Below are positions 51,801 through 60,308 of a DNA stretch of 64,000 bases, one piece after another. The position numbers and the translations under genes are program-made. The notes beneath the pieces were generated by a model. That model did not search any database. It saw only the letters and a program-made list of their open reading frames with translations, and had not been told where the DNA came from. How positions within the stretch are numbered: the first letter of the stretch is position 1; each line of letters starts with the position of its first letter. The DNA comes from JADGGV01 sp035715725 (lineage in GTDB: Bacteria > Gemmatimonadota > Gemmatimonadetes > Longimicrobiales > RSA9): NCBI GenBank assembly GCA_035715725.1, contig DASTKT010000162.1:1-64000 (forward strand), read 5' to 3'.

Positions 51801-51847
51801 CCGGCGACGATGGCGGCGGCCGCCGCCAGGACGGCCGCGCGGCGCAT
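48809..51847 (-). CDS. GH3 beta-N-acetylhexosaminidase (NagZ-type) fused to a CubicO-like serine hydrolase lipoprotein
   Basis: The 1012-residue precursor has lipobox VAGC. Residues about 35-560 are a NagZ-type GH3: VGADVEYGPGMR, the motif KHFPGHGDTGVDSH that carries the His/Asp dyad, and the nucleophile Asp in VITDAMTMGAL. A GH3 C-terminal domain follows. From about residue 610 a class C beta-lactamase/CubicO domain starts (GMDPRALAAVDSIVARAV), with Ser-x-x-Lys in LASLSKVIGTT, YSD in TVYSDLGLILTG and HTG in FGHTGFTGT. It probably removes GlcNAc from muropeptides and trims D-amino-acid or ester bonds at the envelope. The ATG overlaps the upstream nagZ stop as TGATG. Confidence 0.92.
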   Translation of the reverse strand: MRRAAVLAAAAAIVAGCAPRGRTGAAAPPSPRAAAAWVEQTLAGLSLEERVGQMLMGRVWGDFSSLASPDFRAIAHEVQDLGVGGVAISIGSPPEIALKTNALQALAKVPLLVGADVEYGPGMRLWTPTYLPYLVEGGGGTILPYNMGIGAIGDTAAAFAAGRLTALESRAVGINWVFAPVADVNTEPTNPIVNVRSYGADPRAVARLVAAFVRGAHDGRALTAVKHFPGHGDTGVDSHVDLPVLRVGRERLDLLELVPFRAALGAGTDAVMVGHLAIPALTGGKPVPATVAPEIGQTLLRRELGYDGLVITDAMTMGALRNLPGYSPGELAVWAVQAGADVVLGPPDVAAARDAIVAAVRAGRIPAERIDASVRRILAAKARLGLPWRRAVDPDSVARIVGSAEHRRIADDLARRSITLVRDSAGVLPLDPRSVRSVALLTFAAPTELNAGRALQAELTRIYGRAEASRLSEASTPAEVDSAVARAARADAVVFATFYAPVSGQGFLRLPDRVVEAWRRVRAAGRPVVGVSFGDPYGTAALEGLGTYLLAWQPRGEPAQRAVAAALAGLAPIAGRLPVPLPGAPLGSGTPKAAIGYTLGMAEPTEVGMDPRALAAVDSIVARAVADRVTPGAALAVGRHGKLVRLRGYGALDYAAGSPAASDSTLYDLASLSKVIGTTTAVMVLSEDGLLDLDAPVARYLPEWQGSPAKLAVTVRQLLMHDAGLPPFLPLWRELRGREAYLKRIGTTPLEYEPGTRTVYSDLGLILTGLIVERVSGTTLDRFLEERVFGPLRLRDTGYTPLAARGTAKSKDRRGARPSPSGDADCTAAYAAGDSLLRRIAPTEVDTIYRHRHVHGIVHDENACALGGVAGHAGLFSSARDLAVFAQMLLNGGFYRDVRIVKPSTVAAFTARADAASSRALGWDTPSPRSSAGDYFSARSFGHTGFTGTSIWIDPERDLFLVLLTNRVNPTRDNPRIAPLRRAVADAVQRAITDVRVEKRVDVVSRDHGGEE

Positions 51848-53739
51848 CACTTCGTGGCCCCCGCCGCCGCGCTCGCGCCGACGGTCACGCCGGCGCCGAG
51901 CGGCAGGTACGGCGGGATCGGGATCGGCAGCTTGCCGGTGATGGGCGCCAGGCCGGTGAGCCCGCGGGCGGCCGCCCGCTGCATGACGTCCTCCGGCCCC
52001 CACGCGAGGACGTAGGTGCCGGCGTCCGGGAACTCCGAGAGCAGGTAGGGGCTGCCGAAGGACGTGACGACGGTCGGCCGGCGCGCGATCAGCTTGCGCG
52101 CGAACGCGGCGACGCCCGGCTCGACGGCGACGTCGCCCTTGCGGGCCAGCACGCGCACGAACGGCGAGAAGAAGACGACGTCGGCGCTGTCGGCGGCGGC
52201 GAGGAGCGAGTCGAGTAGCGGCTGCGGCGTCGCCCCGTTCAGCAGCACGGTCTGGAGGTTCGGGAACCGCTCGCGCAGCCCGGCCTGGAAGGCGCGGCCC
52301 TCGTAGGGGTTCGCGTCGTCGCTGTAGACGATGCTGAGCACGCGCTTCGCGCGGGCGGGGTCGACGGGGAGCAGGTGGTCCCGGTCGCGGCCGACGGTGA
52401 GGCCCTTCTGCGCCGCCTGCTCCGCCACGGCGAGGTGCGCGGGCACGCCGACGACGTAGGGGATCTGCGCCAGGTCGACGGTCCGCTGCCGGTCGAGGCC
52501 GAGCTGCGCCTTGTACCAGAGCACCTTGCGCACGGACTGGTCGATCCGCGCCTCGCTGAGCTGGCCGCTGCCGACGGCGGCGACGACGGCGTCGATCGCG
52601 ACCGGGATGTCCGGCGGCATGAGCAGGACGTCGGCGCCCGCCTTCAGCGCGAGCACGGCCGCGTCGGCGTTGCCGTACTTCGTCACGATCCCGCCCATGT
52701 CGAGTGCGTCGGTATAGACCATCCCCTTGAAGCCGAGGTCGCGCTCCAGCAGGCCGGACAGCATCTGCGGGTTCAGCGTGGCCGGGACGGTGTCCCCGGT
52801 CAGCGCCGGGAACGCGATGTGGGCGCTCATCACGCCGGTGACGCCGGCCTTCAGCGCGGCGCGGAACGGCACGAGCTCGACGGCGTCGGCGCGGGCGCGA
52901 TCGACGGTCAGGACGGGGAGCGCGAGGTGCGAGTCGACGCCCGTGTCGCCATGCCCCGGGAAGTGCTTCGCGGTGGCGAAGAGGCCGCCGGCCTGCAGGC
53001 CGCGCACGTCCGCGGCGGCGAGCCGGGCCACGGCCTGCGGGTCCGCGCCGAAGCTGCGCACGTTGATGATCGGATTGGCCGGGTTATTATTGACGTCCAC
53101 AACCGGCGCGAAAGCAACGTGGATCCCGGCGGCGCGGCTCTCCCGAGCGGTGATACGACCGAGCTCGTAAGCGAGCTTTTCGTCGCCGGCGGCGCCGAAC
53201 GCCATGAGCGGCGGGAACTTGGTGGCACTGCCGAGGTCCAGCCCGTAGGGGATCGCGGTGCCGGCCTCCAGGCGCATCCCGGCGCCGTGCTCGACGTCGG
53301 AGGCGACGAGGATCGGCACCTTCGCCATGCGCTGGAGCATGTTGAGCTTCTGCGCCAGCTCGAGCGGCGCGCCGATCGAGACGACGACGCCGCCGATGCC
53401 CTGGTTCTGGACCCAGTCGCGCAGCCGCTCGTAGCCGGGGGTGCCGACCGCCATGTAGTCGCCGCCGACCCAGGGCATGATGAGCTGGCCGACCTTCTCG
53501 CGCAGCGAGAGCGTGGCCATCGCCCGGTCGATCCACGCGGGGTCGACCTTCGCGTCGAGGCCGACGGGCGCGGGCGGCGCCGGCGGCTCGAGCTGCAGGT
53601 CGGGCGGGTTCACCGGGACGGGCACGGGAGCCGGCGGGCGGACGGTGCGGGCGGGCGAGCACGCCACGGCGGCCACGACCGGCAGCCACACCGCGCGGCC
53701 GCCCCAGCGTGCCACGGCCCGGGTCGATTGCTTCGGCAT
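51847..53739 (-). CDS. nagZ: Beta-N-acetylglucosaminidase (GH3, NagZ-type) lipoprotein
   Basis: The 630-residue precursor has a lipobox AVAC about residue 26 and a Pro-rich linker. The GH3 domain follows: LREKVGQLIMPWVGGDY, ILVASDVEHGAGMRLEAGT, the NagZ loop KHFPGHGDTGVDSHLALPVL, and the nucleophile Asp in GMVYTDALDMGG. A C-terminal Rossmann-like GH3 domain includes FGSPYLLSEFPDAGTYVLAWG. It releases GlcNAc from GlcNAc-MurNAc fragments. The start at 53739 (AAAGGTG upstream) is preferred over one 22 codons earlier. It is the first gene of the minus-strand salvage operon and diverges from the NamZ gene with a 71-bp gap. Confidence 0.92.
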   Translation of the reverse strand: MPKQSTRAVARWGGRAVWLPVVAAVACSPARTVRPPAPVPVPVNPPDLQLEPPAPPAPVGLDAKVDPAWIDRAMATLSLREKVGQLIMPWVGGDYMAVGTPGYERLRDWVQNQGIGGVVVSIGAPLELAQKLNMLQRMAKVPILVASDVEHGAGMRLEAGTAIPYGLDLGSATKFPPLMAFGAAGDEKLAYELGRITARESRAAGIHVAFAPVVDVNNNPANPIINVRSFGADPQAVARLAAADVRGLQAGGLFATAKHFPGHGDTGVDSHLALPVLTVDRARADAVELVPFRAALKAGVTGVMSAHIAFPALTGDTVPATLNPQMLSGLLERDLGFKGMVYTDALDMGGIVTKYGNADAAVLALKAGADVLLMPPDIPVAIDAVVAAVGSGQLSEARIDQSVRKVLWYKAQLGLDRQRTVDLAQIPYVVGVPAHLAVAEQAAQKGLTVGRDRDHLLPVDPARAKRVLSIVYSDDANPYEGRAFQAGLRERFPNLQTVLLNGATPQPLLDSLLAAADSADVVFFSPFVRVLARKGDVAVEPGVAAFARKLIARRPTVVTSFGSPYLLSEFPDAGTYVLAWGPEDVMQRAAARGLTGLAPITGKLPIPIPPYLPLGAGVTVGASAAAGATK

Positions 53740-53810
53740 CGGCACCTTTGCGTCGTCGGTCCCGGAGCGGCCGGGGCCTTGGGATTCCACATCAGCAGGT
53801 GTCAACAGGA

Positions 53811-55118
53811 ATGACGAAAGCTATCGCGTGGAACAGGTGGTGGCAACGTAGCGCGGGGCTCCTGCTTTGCGCCGCCGCGGCGTGCGGCGGCCCGGGCGGC
53901 GCGCCGGCCGACGGCGGGGCGCCGGCGGCCGCCCCGGCGACGCCGGCGGCCGACGCGGCGGGCGCGTCGCCGGTGATCCTGGGCGTGGACGCGCTCGTCG
54001 CCGACAGCGGCGGTCCGCTGCGCGGGAAGCGGGTCGGGCTGATCACGAACCACACGGGGCGCGGCGCGTCCGGCGAGAGCTCGATCGACCTGCTGAACCG
54101 GCTCCCGGGCGTGAAGCTGGTGGCGCTGTTCGGGCCGGAGCACGGGATCCGCGGCACGGCGCAGGCCGGCGAGTCGGTGGCGAGCGGCCGGGACGAGAAG
54201 ACGGGGCTGCCCGTCTACTCGCTCTTCGGGCAGCACGACCGGCCGACGCCGGAGATGCTGAAGGGCATCGACGCGCTCGTCTACGACATCCAGGACGTGG
54301 AGACGCGCTACTACACGTACGAGTGGACGATGGCACTGTCGATGAAGTCGGCGGCGGAGAACAACCTCGACTTCGTGGTGCTGGACCGGCCGGCGCCGCT
54401 CGGTGGCGCGGTGCTCCAGGGGAACGTGCTGGACCCGAAGTACTCGACGTTCGTCGGCCTCTACCCGGTGGCGATGCGGTACGCGATGACGCCGGGCGAG
54501 CTGGCGCGCTACGTCAACGCGGAGGGGAAGGTCGGCGCGCGGCTGACGGTCGTGCCGATGCGCGGCTGGCGGCGGGGCGTGTGGTACGACGGCACGGGGC
54601 TGCCCTGGACGATCCCGTCGCCGAACCTGCCGACGCTGGAGGCGGCGGCGCACTACCCGGGCACGTGCCTGTTCGAGGGGACGAACCTGTCGGTCGGGCG
54701 CGGCACCTCCCTGCCCTTCGAGCAGATCGGCGCGCCGTGGCTGGACGGCGCCGAGCTGGCGCGGCGGCTGAACGCGCGCAAGCTCCCCGGCGTCCGCTTC
54801 GAGGCGGTGCGCTTCACGCCCCAGAAGCCGGGCGACGAACGCTTCGGCGGCGTAGAGGTGCAGGGCGTCCGCTTCGTGATGACGGACCGGAACAGCTACG
54901 ACGCGCCGGTCGCGGCGATCGCGGCGCTGCTCGAGGTGCACGCCATGGCGCCGGACAAGCTGACGTGGGTCGAGCGGCACTTCGATCGGCTGGCGGGCAC
55001 GGACCAGGTGCGCAAGCAGATCATGTCGAGCACGCCGCTGGAGACGATCGTGGCCGACTGGCCGGCGCAGCGGGCGGCGTTCGACAAGATCCGCCAGAAG
55101 TACCTGCTGTACCGGTGA
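53811..55118 (+). CDS. namZ: DUF1343 exo-beta-N-acetylmuramidase (NamZ, GH171-like) lipoprotein
   Basis: The 435-residue precursor has lipobox AAAC near residue 23 and an Ala/Pro-rich linker. The family core is LRGKRVGLITNHTGRGASGESSIDLL, LFGPEHGIRGTAQAGE, DIQDVETRYYTYEWTMALSM, VLDRPAPLGG, WTIPSPNLPTLEAAAHYPGTCLFEGTNLSVGRGTSLPFEQIGAPW. These are hallmarks of DUF1343, now known as the NamZ exo-N-acetylmuramidases (GH171), which free MurNAc from peptidoglycan chain ends. Beside NagZ it completes stepwise disassembly of glycan strands. ATG at 53811; the Shine-Dalgarno is weak (CAGGA). Confidence 0.9.
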   Translation: MTKAIAWNRWWQRSAGLLLCAAAACGGPGGAPADGGAPAAAPATPAADAAGASPVILGVDALVADSGGPLRGKRVGLITNHTGRGASGESSIDLLNRLPGVKLVALFGPEHGIRGTAQAGESVASGRDEKTGLPVYSLFGQHDRPTPEMLKGIDALVYDIQDVETRYYTYEWTMALSMKSAAENNLDFVVLDRPAPLGGAVLQGNVLDPKYSTFVGLYPVAMRYAMTPGELARYVNAEGKVGARLTVVPMRGWRRGVWYDGTGLPWTIPSPNLPTLEAAAHYPGTCLFEGTNLSVGRGTSLPFEQIGAPWLDGAELARRLNARKLPGVRFEAVRFTPQKPGDERFGGVEVQGVRFVMTDRNSYDAPVAAIAALLEVHAMAPDKLTWVERHFDRLAGTDQVRKQIMSSTPLETIVADWPAQRAAFDKIRQKYLLYR

Positions 55119-55207
55119 CGCGGCGCGCGGAGCGGGACCGGACCGAGACCCCTGCGACGCCCCGGAGCTCGTCCGGGGCGCGCGAACCCACCCGATCGGA
55201 GAAGACG

Positions 55208-57400
55208 ATGCGACGCACGCTCCCGCTGGCCTCGCTCCTGGCACTCCTCGCCGCGTGCGGCGGCCGACCGCCCGCGGCCGGGCCGGCGCCGGGCGGCGCC
55301 TGGGCCGCGCTGGACGCCGGGATCCGGGAGCGGATCGCCGCGGAAGCGCCGGCGGAGGTGGCGGTGAGCGTGATCGACCTCGGGAACGGGCGCACGCTGG
55401 GCATCCAGGATACGGTCACGATGCACGCGGCCAGCACGATGAAGGTGCCGGTCCTGATCGAGCTGTTCCGGCAGGCGGAGCACGGCCGCGTCCGCCTCGA
55501 CGACCCGATCACGGTGGTCAACGAGTTCACGAGCCTCGCCGACGGCAGCCGCTATACGCTGGATGCGGGGGACGACAGCGACTCCGCGGTCTACGCCCTG
55601 GTCGGGAAGCGGGTGCCGGTGCGCGAGGTCGCGCGGCACATGATCGTGCGCTCCTCGAACCTGGCCACGAACAACCTGATCGCGCTGGTCACGCCGGACA
55701 GCGTGCAGAAGACGATGCGCGGGATCGGCGCCGAGGGGATGCGCGTGCTGCGTGGCGTCGAGGATGGCCCGGCGTTCCGGAAGGGGCTGAACAACACGGC
55801 GACGGCGCAGGGGCTGGCGCGGGCGCTCGAGGCGATCGCCACGTGCAAGGTGACATCCCGCGCCTCGTGCGACGCAATGGTCGACATCCTGGCCGGGCAG
55901 GAGTTCAACTCCATGATCCCGGCCGGGCTGCCGGCGGGGACGCGCGTCGCGCACAAGACCGGCTGGATCACCGGGATCCAGCACGACGGCGCGATCGTCT
56001 ACCCGAAGGGGCGCGCGCCGTACGTGCTCGTCGTGCTGACGCGCGGCTTCACCGACACGACGCGGGCGGCGCGCGTCGGCGCCGACATCTCGCGGCTCGT
56101 CTGGCAGACGCTGGTCGAGGGCCGGTCTCCGGCGGCGGCGCGGGCGGCGCCGACCGGCACGGACGCGCTCCTCGCCAGGTACCCGGCGCACCGCGTCGCC
56201 GCGATCACGCAGCGCCGCTTCACGCACGCGGAGCTGTGGGGCGCGATCGGCCCGAGCATCGACGGCTCGGCGACGCTGAAGCGGCGCGAGATCGGGAAGT
56301 CGGCCGAGGGGCGGCCGATCTACGCCGTGCAGTACGGTCACGGACCGACGCGCGCGCTGCTCTGGTCGCAGATGCACGGCGACGAGTCCACGGCCACCAT
56401 GGCGCTGGCCGACATCTTCGACTTCCTGAGCCGCTCGCCGGACGACCCGCTGGCGCGCCGGATCGCCGAGAGGCTGACCGTCGTCTTCGTGCCGATGCTG
56501 AACCCCGACGGCGCCGAGCGCTTCCAGCGGCGCGACGCCTTCGGCATCGACGTGAACCGGGACGCGCGCCGGCTCTCCACGCCGGAGGCGCAGACGCTGA
56601 AGCGCATCCACACGGAGTTCCACCCCGACTTCGGCTTCAACCTCCACGACCAGAACGTGCGCACGCGGATCAGCGGCACCGAGTCGCTCGCCGCGATCGC
56701 GCTGCTCGCGCCGCGGCCGGACACGGGCCACCTCGACACGCCCGGGCTGGTCCGGGCGCAACACCTGGCGGCCGCGGTGCGCGCGGCGATCGAGCCACTC
56801 GTCGGCGGACACATCGCGAAGTACGACGATACCCACAACCCCCGCGCGTTCGGCGACCTCATCCAGCGCTGGGGCACGAGCACGATCCTGATCGAGTCCG
56901 GCGGCTGGAGGGACGATCCGGAGAAGCAGTACCTGCGGCGCGTCAACTTCGTCGCGATCCTCTCGGCGCTGGACGCCATCGCGACGGGGAGCTACGCCGC
57001 CTCGGATCTGGCACTCTACCAGACGCTGCCGTACAACGGCCCGTCCGTGCACGACCTGCTGGTGCTCGGCGGCAGCATCGCGCTCCCCGGGATGCCGCCG
57101 TACCGGGCCGACCTGGCCATCGACTACCAGGACGCGCTGCGGCGGAACGCGCCGCGCATCATGGACGTCGGCGACCTGGACGACCTCCTCGCGCGGGACA
57201 CGCTCGACGCGACGGGCCTGTTCGTGCACCCCGCGCCACCGGCCGACGCGCGCGCCGCGGACTTCGGCACCGGCCGGCCGGCCGCGCTCACGATCCGGCG
57301 CGGCGCCGAGCCGACGAGCGAGGCCGTGTGGACGATCGAGGGCGGAGCGCCGAGCCGCGCGCAGCCGGCGGCGGGGGATGGGGCGGGCCGGCGGCCCTGA
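55208..57400 (+). CDS. Fusion of a class A beta-lactamase-like serine hydrolase and an M14 zinc carboxypeptidase, lipoprotein
   Basis: The 730-residue precursor has its lipobox at LLAAC (Cys17). Residues about 35-305 are a class A beta-lactamase fold: Ser76-Thr-Met-Lys79, Ser149-Ser-Asn151, and Lys250-Thr-Gly252. I see no clear Glu166-type omega-loop residue, so antibiotic hydrolysis is doubtful. Residues about 335-690 are an M14 peptidase: zinc His390-x-x-Glu393 (MHGDE), Asn-Arg in DVNRDARRL, the third His in FNLHDQN and the Glu of LIESGGW. Acting on peptidoglycan stem peptides would suit the neighbours NamZ and NagZ (inference). GGAG precedes the ATG; 89 bp follow the NamZ stop. Confidence 0.88.
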   Translation: MRRTLPLASLLALLAACGGRPPAAGPAPGGAWAALDAGIRERIAAEAPAEVAVSVIDLGNGRTLGIQDTVTMHAASTMKVPVLIELFRQAEHGRVRLDDPITVVNEFTSLADGSRYTLDAGDDSDSAVYALVGKRVPVREVARHMIVRSSNLATNNLIALVTPDSVQKTMRGIGAEGMRVLRGVEDGPAFRKGLNNTATAQGLARALEAIATCKVTSRASCDAMVDILAGQEFNSMIPAGLPAGTRVAHKTGWITGIQHDGAIVYPKGRAPYVLVVLTRGFTDTTRAARVGADISRLVWQTLVEGRSPAAARAAPTGTDALLARYPAHRVAAITQRRFTHAELWGAIGPSIDGSATLKRREIGKSAEGRPIYAVQYGHGPTRALLWSQMHGDESTATMALADIFDFLSRSPDDPLARRIAERLTVVFVPMLNPDGAERFQRRDAFGIDVNRDARRLSTPEAQTLKRIHTEFHPDFGFNLHDQNVRTRISGTESLAAIALLAPRPDTGHLDTPGLVRAQHLAAAVRAAIEPLVGGHIAKYDDTHNPRAFGDLIQRWGTSTILIESGGWRDDPEKQYLRRVNFVAILSALDAIATGSYAASDLALYQTLPYNGPSVHDLLVLGGSIALPGMPPYRADLAIDYQDALRRNAPRIMDVGDLDDLLARDTLDATGLFVHPAPPADARAADFGTGRPAALTIRRGAEPTSEAVWTIEGGAPSRAQPAAGDGAGRRP

Positions 57401-57549
57401 GCGAGGAGGTGGCGGTACATTTCCCGGGGCGGGGATGCACGACGCGGCCACGGGCAGTGGACAGGATCGTGGCCGGGGATGGGGCGGACAGGGCCGAGCG
57501 CGCGGCTACGCCGGATACGCGGCCGTGCGGGGGCGATGATCGGGACATC

Positions 57550-57585
57550 CGGTCACCCGGCGGCGCCGCCGCCGCCGGGTGACCG
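57550..57585. terminator. Bidirectional terminator hairpin
   Basis: A perfect 16-bp stem (CGGTCACCCGGCGGCG with its complement) and a 4-nt loop between the convergent genes ending at 57400 and 57597. The rest of this 196-bp gap shows no gene. Confidence 0.65.
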
Positions 57586-57596
57586 CGATCCCACGC

Positions 57597-59051
57597 TCAG
57601 CGAGCGCTCCCGGCCACCACGCGCTTCACCAGTGTCCCGGCGGGGAGCGTCGATGTCGCGCTGGGGACCTGGTTGATGATCACCAGCTCGTCGATCGGGA
57701 TCGCGGACGGGGAGCGCTGGTTGAACGCCGCGAGCGTGGTCGCGGCATCGAGCCGAACGATGTCGATGCGGTTCGGCTGTACGGCGAGCGCCTGCGGGTC
57801 GGTGAGCGGCGCGAAGCTGCCGATCGACTGGCGGAACACGCGGTCGTAGGTGCCGAACGCGTTGGCGGGCGTGTACGCCACGACCTGGAAGGTGTTTCCG
57901 TTGTACTGCAGGTACGCGACGTACCCCTGGATCGTGCCCTGCTGGGTCTGCGCCTGGAAGACGCCGGTGCTGGCCGGGATGCCGTTCACCGCCTCGCGGG
58001 AGACGTTGCCGACCTGCACGCCCTGCTGCGAGGCGAACGCGGCGATCGCCTGGTCCGGCGTGCCCTTGGCGAGCGTCAGTTCGATGACGGCGTCCTGCTG
58101 CGGCGAGGCCGCCGCCACGGACTGCGACAGGTTCTGCGTCTTCCACCCCTGCGGGAAGTCGATGCGGAAGCGCAGGTCGGGGTGCATGAAGACGCCGCCG
58201 CGGAAGAAGCCGTTGCGCGGGTTGTTGCCGTAGACGAGGCCGTCGATGCGGTCGAGGTACTGTGCGCCGCCCACGGTGCCGGCGGCGCTCGGCTGCGCCT
58301 TCGCGATGAGCTGCTGAACGTGCGTGATGCGCTCGGCGGTGCCCGGGTGCGTCTCGAGCCAGGACGGCAGCGGGCTCACGTTCTCGCGCTGCTCGAGCCG
58401 CTGGAGCGCCTCGAAGACGTTCGGCATCTGGCGGACGTCGTAGTTCTCGCGGGACGCGTAGCGGAAGCCGAGCTCGTCGGCCTGCGTCTCCGCGGCGCGG
58501 TCGTACTTGAGGAAGAGGAGCTGCATGCCGGTGCCGGCGATCTGCCCGAATTGCGCGACGGTCGGGGAGAGGATGGAGCCGATGCCGAGCGCGAGCTGCC
58601 CGAGCTGTGCGCGCGTGATGGCGCGGACCTGGTGCCGGGCCGTGACGTGGCCGGCCTCGTGGCCGAGCACCGTCGCCAGCTCCGCCTCGTTCTGCATCAG
58701 GCCCATGAGGCCGCGCGTCACGAAGATGTAGCCGCCGGGCAGCGCGAACGCGTTCGGCGTCGGATCGTCGACGACGCGGAACGTCCAGGGGAGCTTTGGC
58801 CGCTCCGTGTCCTTGGCCAGGTTCGCGCCGACGCGCTGGACGTACTGCTGGAGCGCGTCGTTGTCGACGAGCCCGATCGACTGCTCCACCTGCTGGGCGC
58901 CCTCGCGCCCCATCTCGATCTCCTGGCTCTCGGAGACCAGCGAGATCTCGGTCTTGCCCGTGACGGGGTTGCGCGCGCAGGCGGACAGCACCAGCGCGCA
59001 CGCCACGAGGTGGACGGCGGGCCGCACGCGGCGCCGCACGGAAATGCGCAT
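57597..59051 (-). CDS. M48-family metallopeptidase (BepA-like), lipoprotein
   Basis: The 484-residue precursor has lipobox LSAC. The domain shows EIEMGREGAQQVEQSIGLVDN, FALPGGYIFVTRGLM, zinc motif VLGHEAGHVTARHQ and the third-ligand region YDRAAETQADELGFRYASRENYD. SWLETHPGTAERITHV is typical of the M48C/BepA branch, which degrades misfolded outer-membrane proteins. The C-terminal 170 residues are an extra beta-rich domain (FPQGWKTQNLSQSV). AGGAGG lies seven bases before ATG 59051. Confidence 0.93.
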   Translation of the reverse strand: MRISVRRRVRPAVHLVACALVLSACARNPVTGKTEISLVSESQEIEMGREGAQQVEQSIGLVDNDALQQYVQRVGANLAKDTERPKLPWTFRVVDDPTPNAFALPGGYIFVTRGLMGLMQNEAELATVLGHEAGHVTARHQVRAITRAQLGQLALGIGSILSPTVAQFGQIAGTGMQLLFLKYDRAAETQADELGFRYASRENYDVRQMPNVFEALQRLEQRENVSPLPSWLETHPGTAERITHVQQLIAKAQPSAAGTVGGAQYLDRIDGLVYGNNPRNGFFRGGVFMHPDLRFRIDFPQGWKTQNLSQSVAAASPQQDAVIELTLAKGTPDQAIAAFASQQGVQVGNVSREAVNGIPASTGVFQAQTQQGTIQGYVAYLQYNGNTFQVVAYTPANAFGTYDRVFRQSIGSFAPLTDPQALAVQPNRIDIVRLDAATTLAAFNQRSPSAIPIDELVIINQVPSATSTLPAGTLVKRVVAGSAR

Positions 59052-59149
59052 TTGCACGCCTCCTATCGTTTCGACGTTCCGCTTCGACGGCCGGGGGAGA
59101 TCGTTCAAGGATCGTGCTCGTTCCGCGGGCCGGGCGGCCCGCCGGCGCG

Positions 59150-60301
59150 CTACTGCTCGAGCAGGGCGGGAATGCTGATGTTGAGCGCGCGGGGATGCAC
59201 GAGCACGCCGCCGTCGTCGGGGAGCCGCACCTCGACGGGCTGGTCCCGGATCGCGCGGCGGAAGCCTTTCCCCTCGAGGATGCGGTGGATGTAGATCCGC
59301 CGCACGACGACCATGACCGTGGCCAGGATCGGCACGGCCACGAGCAGGCCGACGAAGCCGAGCAGGTGACCCATGATCAGGACGCTGAGCAGCGTCAGCA
59401 CGGGCGGCAGGTGGACCTGGCGCTCCATGATCATGGGCGCCACGACGTTGGCCTCGGCGAGGTGCACGCCCACGCCGACGGCGACGACCGCGAGCGCCTT
59501 GACGACGCCGCCCGTGCCGAGCACGAAGAGCGCGGGAAGCAGCGTCGAGAAGAGCGTCCCGAAGAACGGGACGATCGCGACGGCGCCGGTGAAGACGGAA
59601 AAGGCCAGCGCGTACGGCACGCCCAGCAGGAGGAAGCCGATGAACGTGAGCAGCGCCAGCATGAACATGGCGACGAGCTGGCCGACGATGTAGGCGCGCA
59701 GCGTCCGGCTGAGGTCCGCCAGGATGTCGCGCACCAGCTCGCGGTGCACGGGCGGCATGAGCAGGATGAAGCCTTCGCGGTACATGGCCGGGCGGAGCGC
59801 CATGTAGATGCCCATGACGAAGACGCCGAACACGTCGATGACGACCTGGACGCCGCCGAAGACGTACGGCACGACGCCACGGAAGTAGCCGCCGATCTGC
59901 TGCAGCAGCGGCCCGATGTAGCTGCCTCCCTTGTTGAACGGCTGGAGGATCTCGCGTAGCGCCGCGGAGCGCTGGGCGGCCGTGCGGAGCTGCATCTCCC
60001 ACTGCTGCATGAGCTGCGGCAGCCGGGAGAAGAGGTCCTGCGACTGCTCGATGACCGGGGGGATGATCAGGAAGCCGACGCCGCCGATGGCCAGCAGCGT
60101 GACCACGACGGCGATCAGCAGCCCGAGCCCCCGGGGCACCGCCAACCGCCGCTGCAGCGTGTCGGTGATGGCCCCGAGGTAGAGGGACAGCAGGATACCG
60201 ATGAACAGGAGGAGAAGGATCTCCGCGATGCTGTAGACGAAGAACAGCAGCAGCAGCGCGAAGACCGTCGCCGCAAGGATCCCGTAGCCGCGGCGATTCA
60301 T
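59150..60301 (-). CDS. AI-2E family transporter (YdiK/TqsA-like permease)
   Basis: The 383-residue protein has about eight membrane segments, including AEILLLLFIGILLSLYLGAIT, GLGLLIAVVVTLLAIGGVGFLIIPP, the family core LRAYIVGQLVAMFMLALLTFIGFLLLGVPYALAFSVFTGAVAIVPFFGTLFSTLLPALFVL and HLAEANVVAPMIMERQVHLPPVLTLLSVL. Members export small solutes or exchange ions; the cargo cannot be told from sequence. It begins 7 bp after pspA ends and probably shares its transcript. Confidence 0.92.
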   Translation of the reverse strand: MNRRGYGILAATVFALLLLFFVYSIAEILLLLFIGILLSLYLGAITDTLQRRLAVPRGLGLLIAVVVTLLAIGGVGFLIIPPVIEQSQDLFSRLPQLMQQWEMQLRTAAQRSAALREILQPFNKGGSYIGPLLQQIGGYFRGVVPYVFGGVQVVIDVFGVFVMGIYMALRPAMYREGFILLMPPVHRELVRDILADLSRTLRAYIVGQLVAMFMLALLTFIGFLLLGVPYALAFSVFTGAVAIVPFFGTLFSTLLPALFVLGTGGVVKALAVVAVGVGVHLAEANVVAPMIMERQVHLPPVLTLLSVLIMGHLLGFVGLLVAVPILATVMVVVRRIYIHRILEGKGFRRAIRDQPVEVRLPDDGGVLVHPRALNISIPALLEQ

Positions 60302-60308
60302 GCGCGGG

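Noticed and set aside
55208..57400. Calling the fusion a beta-lactam resistance gene
   Set aside because: The omega-loop Glu is not evident and the context is peptidoglycan salvage.
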